From assembly GCA_964559125.1 (NCBI GenBank), contig CAZLGW010000004.1:124001-188000 (forward strand): DNA of 64,000 nucleotides. Reading direction: 5' to 3'. The notes under the pieces were generated by a model that ran no database searches, was not told the origin of the DNA, and saw only the letters and a list, made by a program, of their open reading frames with translations. Source of the DNA: Ravibacter sp964559125 (GTDB taxonomy: Bacteria; Bacteroidota; Bacteroidia; Cytophagales; Spirosomataceae). This document shows positions 58,259-64,000 of the stretch, piece after piece. Position numbers and translations under genes: made by a program. Positions within the stretch are counted from its first letter, which is position 1. Every line of letters starts with the position of its first letter.

Positions 58259-59260
58259 CTACTTTTCTACAGGCTCTATTTTCAGGATCTCTTCAAAAAA
58301 ACGCTCTGTTTCCTTCAATACGCCCTTGAGATCGGCCGAAGTCATATAGCTGGTCATGACGTGATGGCCGCTTTCGGGAAAAACGACCTCTCTTTTCAGG
58401 TTTCCGGGAGTCCCGAGCAGGGGAAACATTTCCCTGATCGCCTTAACCGAAACTGTCTTATCCTGTTCCTCTTCATTTTTGTAGTAGTACCCCACGAAAA
58501 CCGGCATTTTTATCTTTTCATAAACCTCTTTCGTAGCAACCGCATCTATTGTCCGTTGTAAGGTAACCAGCCCTTTAGAGCTGTAGCTGCTCAGCCAGTA
58601 TTTCTGCCTTTCAGGAGTATAGTCGTTGATCATCCGGTCTCCGACCACCGCCTGCACAGCTTTTTCGCCCCAGGGCCCCGTAGCTACTTTCAACGCGCTG
58701 TCATAGATGTCGAGACAGGGAGAATACAGGATCAGGCCCTTAAGGTCCGGATTTGTGGCGGCCAGGTAAACGCTCAGCAGCCCTCCGGCGGAATTCCCGA
58801 CCAATATCACCTCGTTTCCCAGTGCCTTTCCTATCGCCAGCGCCCGCTTTGCACCTTCCAGGAACAGCTCGGGGGTAAGGTCCTGGTATGCATCGGGATC
58901 ATTAATGCCTGCATCATACAGGCGTGACAGGTAAAGGTTGGCGCCGTAACGCTTCGCCAAAGAGGTATGAACCGGCTCTCCTTCCACCCAGCTCGCACCG
59001 AAACCATGAATATATACGATGCTGTAAGGTGTTTTCTCTTTTTTACCCGTATCCGCCCAGATAATCCTTGCTTCATTGTCGGGTTTGAGATTGGGCACAG
59101 CTTTCTCGCCCATGATAACTTCCTGTTCCAGCTCGGTCAGGACGGTGTTTACTTCCGGTAATTGTGGATCTAGCATCGCATCGGGCGTTTTGGGCCCAAG
59201 AAAAAAAACAGCGCCAAGTACTGCGGCCGAAGTGGCCAGAATCCATAAAACGCGCTTCAT
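58259..59260 (-). CDS. Membrane-anchored alpha/beta hydrolase (esterase-like)
   Basis: 333 residues. One N-terminal membrane helix (about 3-22, 'VLWILATSAAVLGAVFFLGP') anchors a periplasmic alpha/beta hydrolase: 'YSIVYIHGFGASWVEGEPVH' (oxyanion), nucleophile GNSAGG in 'EVILVGNSAGGLLSVYLAAT', and a histidine in 'PESGHHVMTSYM'. The acid residue probably lies near 'VGYYYKNEEEQDKTVSVKAI'. It resembles thermostable monoacylglycerol lipases and carboxylesterases. It has its own upstream region of 195 nt, divergent from the trehalose operon, and ends 47 nt before the GroES-like gene start. Confidence 0.85.
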   Translation of the reverse strand: MKRVLWILATSAAVLGAVFFLGPKTPDAMLDPQLPEVNTVLTELEQEVIMGEKAVPNLKPDNEARIIWADTGKKEKTPYSIVYIHGFGASWVEGEPVHTSLAKRYGANLYLSRLYDAGINDPDAYQDLTPELFLEGAKRALAIGKALGNEVILVGNSAGGLLSVYLAATNPDLKGLILYSPCLDIYDSALKVATGPWGEKAVQAVVGDRMINDYTPERQKYWLSSYSSKGLVTLQRTIDAVATKEVYEKIKMPVFVGYYYKNEEEQDKTVSVKAIREMFPLLGTPGNLKREVVFPESGHHVMTSYMTSADLKGVLKETERFFEEILKIEPVEK

Positions 59261-59455
59261 ATGTTATGTTATTTTAAATCGCCCTGCTACAGAAATTTAA
59301 AGATCATCGGTTTTTCAGTAATTCCCAAATTATTGAAATTAAACTCACCGCCGTCCGGAAGGAAGCAGACTGCGAATTCGGTCCAAAAAGTGCCATTTCC
59401 GGCCTGCATTGTCAATAATATCCTTCCGGGGCCGTTATTCTAATACAAATGGTAC

Positions 59456-61660
59456 GTGAATGTGGAAAAAAAAGGAAGACTTATCATAGCGGCATACAGG
59501 CTGCCTTTTAAGATTACATACCGGAATAAACGCCCGAAACTGTTTCAAAATTCAGGAGGGTTGGTTTCTGCTGTTTTGTCATTGACAGAGAAGAGCGATA
59601 CCGCCTTCAGCGGTAAAATCCAATGGGTTGGCTATGCCGAAAACACCCTTGAGGAATTTGCCGCCTTACCGCCTGAAACCGACAATATCCGCGCTCATCC
59701 TGTTACGATCCCCGAAGAAGTGAATTCTCTCTATTACGAAGGATTCTGCAATGACCTTATCTGGCCCTTGTTTCACTACTTCCCTTCTGAAGCACGGTTT
59801 GAAGAAAGTTATTTCGAGGCCTACCTGGAGGTAAATGAACGGTTTGCCGATACTATTTCGGAAATAATTGAGCCTGGCGATACGGTATGGATCCATGATT
59901 ATCAGTTGATGGGAGTACCCGGCATTCTCCGGGAGAGGTATCCCGATCTTTCGATAGCTTTCTTTTTTCATATCCCGTTTCCCTCATTCGAGATATTCCG
60001 CCTGCTGCCGGTCAAATGGCGCAAATACCTTATCGACGGGATGTTGGGCGCCGATCTCGCCGGATTTCATACCGATGACTATGCCCAGTATTTTTTAAGT
60101 ACCGTGCAGAGACTTTACCCCCGGTATGACCACCGCCTGCACTACCTTAATCTCGGACATCGCCTGGTTAAAATCGACTCTTTTCCTATCAGTATTGATT
60201 TTCAGAAGTTCGACGAAGCAGGTAAAAGCCCGAAAGTGATGAGGCTTCGCTCGGAGATCAAGCAGCATATCCCGCACAAGATTATTTTTTCCGTCGACCG
60301 CCTGGATTACTCCAAAGGCCTTCTGCACCGGCTGCTCGGCTACGAGACTTTCCTGGAAAATAATGCATCATGGCACCGGAAAGTGTCTTTTATCATGGTG
60401 GTGGTTCCTTCCAGGGATACTATAGGCCAGTATCAGCAGATGAAAATGGAGATCGATAAGCTGGTCGGGCATATCAATGCCCGCTATGGGGAAATTACCT
60501 GGCAGCCGGTGATCTACCAATACCGCTCACTTCCCTTTGAAGACCTGGCAGCCATGTATTCTGTCAGCGACGCAGCGCTGATCACCCCCATACGCGACGG
60601 TATGAACCTGGTCTGCAAGGAATATGTGGCCAGCCGGCACGACAACCTGGGGGTTCTGATCCTGAGTGAAATGGCGGGAGCTGCTTCAGAGCTCACCGAG
60701 GCGATCCTGATCAACCCGACCGACCGGAGCGACACCGCCTCTGCTATAAAAAAAGCGTTGGAAATGGGTCTTGATGAGCAGGCAGGCAGGATGAAAGCTA
60801 TGCGTAAGCGATTAAAAATCTACGATATCAATGCATGGACCAATGATTTTTTCTTACAGCTCAACGTGCTCGGACAGGAGCAGGAACGTTTGAGTCACAC
60901 TTATTTAAAAGGAAGAGTAATGCAGCACATACAGGAAGAATACAGAGCTGCCAAAAACAGGATCATTTTTCTGGATTTTGACGGCACCCTCGTTCCCCTT
61001 GAAAAAAATCCCGCAGACGTCAGGCTGCCGCCCGAAGTCAGGAAAACCCTTACCGGAATAGCCGCCCGGAATACCGTCGTGATAGTGAGCGGCCGGGACC
61101 GGGCTTTCCTGGAAAGGGAAGTTGGCGACCTGCCTGTACACATCATAGCCGAACACGGCGCACTTGTAAAAGACATGTCTAACCGGGAATGGGCGCTAAG
61201 TTATCCCAACCAGGATGAATGGAAAGATTCTATCCGGCCTATACTCGACCTGTTCGTCGCGCGGTGTCCCGGCGCCTTTGTTGAAGAAAAAGAGACCTCG
61301 CTCGCCTGGCATTTCCGGGTGGCAGCCGATAAATATTATGCACAGCGAAGGGCCAATGAGCTGGCATGGCAATTGCGAAGGCTTCTGCAGCCTGAGCTAA
61401 ACCTGCAGATCATTAACGGCAACAAGGTGCTGGAAGTAAAAAAAACACACTATAACAAGGGAACTGCAGTGCTAAGCTTTCTTGAAAAAGGCGAATATGA
61501 CTTCATACTGGCCATGGGCGACGACACGACCGACGAAGATATGTTCGAGTTGCTGCCGGAGGCGGCATTCACCGTAAAGGTAGGGAAAGAGCTGTCTGCC
61601 GCGCGTAACCACCTTCCCACCCAGGAAGAAGTGCTGCCTTTTTTAAAGCAGCTGGTATGA
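59456..61660 (+). CDS. Bifunctional trehalose-6-phosphate synthase/phosphatase
   Basis: 734 residues starting at GTG (59456; a second in-frame GTG at 59462 is possible). Residues 1 to about 480 form the GT20 OtsA-like synthase ('WIHDYQLMGVPGILRERYPD', 'IIFSVDRLDYSKGLLHRLLG', 'PIRDGMNLVCKEYVASR'). The C-terminal HAD phosphatase (about 500-734) has D507/D509 in FLDFDGTLVP, 'VIVSGRDRAFLEREVGDLPV' and 'FILAMGDDTTDEDMFELLPE'. It makes trehalose from UDP-glucose and glucose-6-phosphate in one protein. The trehalase gene overlaps its stop by 4 nt, so synthesis and breakdown enzymes are translationally coupled. Confidence 0.95.
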   Translation: MNVEKKGRLIIAAYRLPFKITYRNKRPKLFQNSGGLVSAVLSLTEKSDTAFSGKIQWVGYAENTLEEFAALPPETDNIRAHPVTIPEEVNSLYYEGFCNDLIWPLFHYFPSEARFEESYFEAYLEVNERFADTISEIIEPGDTVWIHDYQLMGVPGILRERYPDLSIAFFFHIPFPSFEIFRLLPVKWRKYLIDGMLGADLAGFHTDDYAQYFLSTVQRLYPRYDHRLHYLNLGHRLVKIDSFPISIDFQKFDEAGKSPKVMRLRSEIKQHIPHKIIFSVDRLDYSKGLLHRLLGYETFLENNASWHRKVSFIMVVVPSRDTIGQYQQMKMEIDKLVGHINARYGEITWQPVIYQYRSLPFEDLAAMYSVSDAALITPIRDGMNLVCKEYVASRHDNLGVLILSEMAGAASELTEAILINPTDRSDTASAIKKALEMGLDEQAGRMKAMRKRLKIYDINAWTNDFFLQLNVLGQEQERLSHTYLKGRVMQHIQEEYRAAKNRIIFLDFDGTLVPLEKNPADVRLPPEVRKTLTGIAARNTVVIVSGRDRAFLEREVGDLPVHIIAEHGALVKDMSNREWALSYPNQDEWKDSIRPILDLFVARCPGAFVEEKETSLAWHFRVAADKYYAQRRANELAWQLRRLLQPELNLQIINGNKVLEVKKTHYNKGTAVLSFLEKGEYDFILAMGDDTTDEDMFELLPEAAFTVKVGKELSAARNHLPTQEEVLPFLKQLV

Positions 61661-63210
61661 GCTTTCAAAACTGCGACTCCTCCATGCAATACGGACTATC
61701 AATCTCGCATAAAACAGATTTCCTCCTGGAGTTCGGCCCTCTTTTCAGAGCGATCCAGATGAGTGGTATCTTTTCCGATTCTATTACATTCAATGACTGC
61801 GTCCCGAAATACCCCCCTGAAGTGATCCTGGAGAATTATGAAAAAGAAAAGGATATGCCGGCATTCGACCTGGCAGATTTTCTCCTGGATCATTTTAACC
61901 TGCCGGATTTCGCGCCTCAGCACTACGAAACAAACCCTGATCATACCATCGAAGAGCATATAGATTCTCTCTGGCAGATCCTTACAAGGGAGCACCATAC
62001 CGAGAGCGGCAGCTCGCTGATCCCCCTTCCGCACCCTTATATAGTCCCGGGGGGGCGGTTCCGGGGCCTCTATTACTGGGATACGTACTTTACTATGCTG
62101 GGGCTTGAAGAAAACGGAAGGTTTGACCTGATCGAAAATATGCTCGATAATTTCGTCTTCCTTATCGACGAGCTCGGCTTTATTCCCAACGCTAACCGCA
62201 CCTACTACCTGGGCCGCTCCCAGCCCCCTGTATTTGCCCTTATGATCGAACTGCTGGCCGGTCATACCGGGCCTTCGGTCTGGGAAAAATATCTTCCCTT
62301 TTTAGAAAAAGAGTATGATTTCTGGATGCAGGGCCACGATGCCGTCTCGGCGGAAAACCCTGCCGAACTGCGTGTGGTGCGCCTGTCCGACGGTACCCTG
62401 ATGAATCGTTACTGGGACCAGCACGACGCTCCCCGCCCGGAGTCTTACCGGGAGGATGTGGAGGTAGGGATTACTTCCGGAAGGAATATCAAAGAGGTTT
62501 TTCGTCATATCAGGGCCGGGGCAGAATCGGGGTGGGACTTCAGCAGCAGGTGGTTTAAGAACGGCTGCGGGATGGAGTATATCCATACCACCGACATCCT
62601 GCCCATAGATCTGAATTGCCTGATGCTGAATATAGAAAAAACCCTGATAGCCCAATACAACGACAATCCCGGAAAAGCAGCTTTTAAAGAACTCCTCTCC
62701 CGGAGGGTTGCTACGAGGGAAGCCGCTCTGCACCGGCTTTTCTGGGATAATACGAACAACTTCTTCATGGACTACGACTGGATCGAGGCGCAGCAGACGC
62801 CGGTATTTTCCCTTGCCGGGGTTTACCCGCTGTTCTTCGGCTGGGCTACCCCTTTCCAGGCCGCCCAAACCGCCACGATGCTGGAAGCCCGGTTTCTCAA
62901 AACCGGTGGCTTCGTTACAACGCTGACGGAAAGCGGGCAGCAATGGGACTATCCCAACGGATGGGCCCCGCTTCACTGGGTCGTATTCAGGGGCCTCGAA
63001 AATTACGGATTCCACCGTCTCTCGGAAGATGGTATCGGCAGATGGCTCAAGGTAAACCGCATTGTTTTCCAAAAAACCGGGAAGCTTACTGAAAAGTACA
63101 ACATGATCAACAGGTTTGAAGATGCCCAGGAAGGGGAATACCCCAACCAGGACGGCTTCGGCTGGACAAACGGGGTTTTTCTTAAGCTGTCGAAACTGGT
63201 GAAACCGTAG
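61657..63210 (+). CDS. treF: Trehalase (GH37, TreF-like cytoplasmic)
   Basis: 517 residues with no signal peptide, so cytoplasmic. Both GH37 signatures are present: PGGRFRGLYYWDTYF near residue 130 and QWDYPNGWAPLHW near residue 428. It has 'DHTIEEHIDSLWQILTREHH' and a central 'SGWDFSSRWFK' with the aspartate acid, and ends 'DGFGWTNGVFLKLSKLVK'. It hydrolyses trehalose to two glucose units. The ATG overlaps the stop of the synthase-phosphatase gene (ATGA). Coupled expression of opposing enzymes suggests post-translational control or a rapid-turnover osmolyte pool. Confidence 0.93.
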   Translation: MSFQNCDSSMQYGLSISHKTDFLLEFGPLFRAIQMSGIFSDSITFNDCVPKYPPEVILENYEKEKDMPAFDLADFLLDHFNLPDFAPQHYETNPDHTIEEHIDSLWQILTREHHTESGSSLIPLPHPYIVPGGRFRGLYYWDTYFTMLGLEENGRFDLIENMLDNFVFLIDELGFIPNANRTYYLGRSQPPVFALMIELLAGHTGPSVWEKYLPFLEKEYDFWMQGHDAVSAENPAELRVVRLSDGTLMNRYWDQHDAPRPESYREDVEVGITSGRNIKEVFRHIRAGAESGWDFSSRWFKNGCGMEYIHTTDILPIDLNCLMLNIEKTLIAQYNDNPGKAAFKELLSRRVATREAALHRLFWDNTNNFFMDYDWIEAQQTPVFSLAGVYPLFFGWATPFQAAQTATMLEARFLKTGGFVTTLTESGQQWDYPNGWAPLHWVVFRGLENYGFHRLSEDGIGRWLKVNRIVFQKTGKLTEKYNMINRFEDAQEGEYPNQDGFGWTNGVFLKLSKLVKP

Positions 63211-63457
63211 CCTATCAAAAGCAGTGAGGTGCACCGGCAAGGAAGATTGGCGCGAAACTATAAAAGGCATATGATCCAGATTCCTGGCTGCAAGTACAAG
63301 ATCTGCCACCAGTGCAATCCCTCACCTAACCAATAGACCCTGTTCCGGGATCCGGCCTGCCGGTCCGCTTTCTTTATGGCGGCACAGGCTTCCGGAACGG
63401 ATCTCCATATAAGCAGAGATCACTCTCCCGAAGTGCATAATATTTTCCACAAACTTC

Positions 63458-63488
63458 TTGACAACAATTATCAATCCTGTTACTTTTG
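63458..63488 (+). promoter_or_regulatory. Housekeeping promoter for tRNA-Gln (TTG, 20 nt, TACTTTTG)
   Basis: TTG (63458-63460), 20 nt spacer, TACTTTTG (63481-63488), a full match to the Bacteroidota consensus. The -7 box ends 17 nt before the tRNA, as expected. The stretch upstream from the trehalase stop (63211) has no other feature I can support. Confidence 0.75.
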
Positions 63489-63505
63489 CAGCCACAATAG
63501 AGGAT

Positions 63506-63576
63506 TGGCCGATGGTGTAATGGTAACACAGAACATTTTGGTTGTTTTATTCAGGGTTCGAGTCCTTGTCGGCCAA
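63506..63576 (+). tRNA. tRNA-Gln (anticodon TTG)
   Basis: Acceptor arms TGGCCGA / TCGGCCA pair over 7 bp; D arm with GGTGTAATGGTAACAC; anticodon loop TTTTGGT with anticodon TTG reading CAA; T arm GGGTTCGAGTCC. The CCA end is not encoded. A promoter precedes it and a hairpin terminator follows 5 nt later. Confidence 0.96.
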
Positions 63577-63580
63577 CAAC

Positions 63581-63616
63581 AAAAGTCTCATTCAGTAAGC
63601 TGGATGAGACTTTTTT
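63581..63616 (+). terminator. Rho-independent terminator after tRNA-Gln
   Basis: AAAAGTCTCAT and ATGAGACTTTT pair over 11 bp, with inner CAG/CTG pairing around TAAG, followed by a run of six T. Confidence 0.88.
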
Positions 63617-63649
63617 CATTTTATAGTAGTACTTCCGGTAAACGTGCCC

Positions 63650-63657
63650 TAACTTTG
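63650..63657 (+). promoter_or_regulatory. -7 promoter element TAACTTTG for carB
   Basis: Matches TAnnTTTG, 38 nt before the carB GTG start. A TTG box at the usual distance is not evident. Confidence 0.45.
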
Positions 63658-63695
63658 CGTAATTTTTAAACACCCATTTTCAAAGCCATAACAAA

Positions 63696-64000
63696 GTGCC
63701 CAAAAATCAAGACATAAAGTCAGTACTTATTATAGGTTCGGGTCCGATCATTATCGGTCAGGCTTGCGAATTTGATTATTCAGGCTCCCAGGCTGCCCGT
63801 TCCCTCCGGGAAGAGGGTATTGAGGTCATCCTGATCAACTCCAACCCGGCGACGATCATGACCGATCCCATTAATGCGGATCATGTCTATTTAAAGCCGC
63901 TTGAGAAGAGGTACATTGTCGAAATCCTTGAAAAGCACAGGGTAGACGCTGTTTTACCTACCATGGGCGGGCAGACGGCGCTTAACCTCGCTATCGACTG
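63696..64000 (+). CDS. carB: Carbamoyl-phosphate synthase large subunit, N-terminal part (runs off window)
   Basis: 101 codons from GTG at 63696. The product begins MPKNQDIKSVLIIGSGPIII and continues 'GQACEFDYSGSQAARSLREE', 'GIEVILINSNPATIMTDPIN' and 'VDAVLPTMGGQTALNL', the first preATP-grasp and ATP-grasp segments of CarB. It makes carbamoyl phosphate for arginine and pyrimidine synthesis, and is also the donor used by the carbamoyltransferase at 44951-46813. carA is not in the window, so the two subunit genes are not adjacent on this side. The gene is cut by the window end. Confidence 0.93.
   Translation, partial: MPKNQDIKSVLIIGSGPIIIGQACEFDYSGSQAARSLREEGIEVILINSNPATIMTDPINADHVYLKPLEKRYIVEILEKHRVDAVLPTMGGQTALNLAID

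Noticed and set aside
62302..63309. A 335-codon minus-strand frame opposite the trehalase gene
   Set aside because: Sense strand has both GH37 signatures; the antisense product has no family features.
1..64000. CRISPR arrays, prophage or insertion sequences
   Set aside because: No regularly spaced repeats, integrase, transposase or structural phage genes were seen; repeats found are short palindromes or tandem pairs.

Overview
The window looks like chromosomal DNA of a free-living Bacteroidota bacterium (Cytophagia/Sphingobacteriia/Chitinophagia type; genus cannot be resolved by reading). The support is three SusC/SusD outer-membrane uptake loci with ECF sigma/FecR regulators, several promoters of the Bacteroidota housekeeping form (TTG, 17-21 nt, TAnnTTTG), almost no Shine-Dalgarno sites, and a tRNA without encoded CCA. 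I saw no phage, insertion sequence, CRISPR array or conjugation gene.

Region 1 (1-23.2 kb, all minus strand) holds three SusCD loci without any glycoside hydrolase. In transcription order: sigma/FecR/SusC/SusD (23.1-16.7 kb); then a lone ECF sigma (16.5-15.9); then sigma/FecR/SusC/SusD plus a PQQ/cytochrome c dehydrogenase and a ThuA-domain protein (15.8-5.6); then a FecR/SusC/SusD set with no sigma of its own (5.5-0). The lone sigma and sigma-less FecR flank the middle locus, so one locus may be nested inside another. An ECF-type promoter motif (GGGGTGC, 13 nt, GTACGTCT) occurs at both junctions.

Region 2 (23.2-34 kb) has a CbpA/CbpM chaperone pair, a TolC/RND/adaptor efflux operon, ExbB/ExbD, a baeRF-type ribosome-associated protein and a metallo-beta-lactamase-fold/patatin pair.

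Region 3 (35.3-39.4 kb) is the most unusual: four consecutive genes, all with export signals, encode a SelA-like PLP enzyme (Tat-like signal), an amidohydrolase (Sec), a RidA deaminase (Tat-like) and an RraA-type aldolase (Sec). Read as a pathway this gives deacylation, ammonia elimination, enamine hydrolysis and aldol cleavage outside the cytoplasm.

Region 4 (39.4-64 kb) is mainly housekeeping: RluA, GNAT, HemJ-like protein, MsrA, a small beta-barrel, an SxtJ/DUF5989/SGNH/carbamoyltransferase module (including a 49-residue gene), pterin dehydratase, TPR protein, RibH, aspartate kinase, SerS, acyl-ACP desaturase, acyltransferase, CtlX, DsbA/FrnE, aldo-keto reductase, YheT, a GroES-like protein, a translationally coupled trehalose synthase-phosphatase/trehalase pair, tRNA-Gln and the start of carB. 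Several intergenic palindromes and tandem repeats (23.2, 30.7, 33.5, 38.4, 41.5, 43.5 kb) look like dispersed repeat units.
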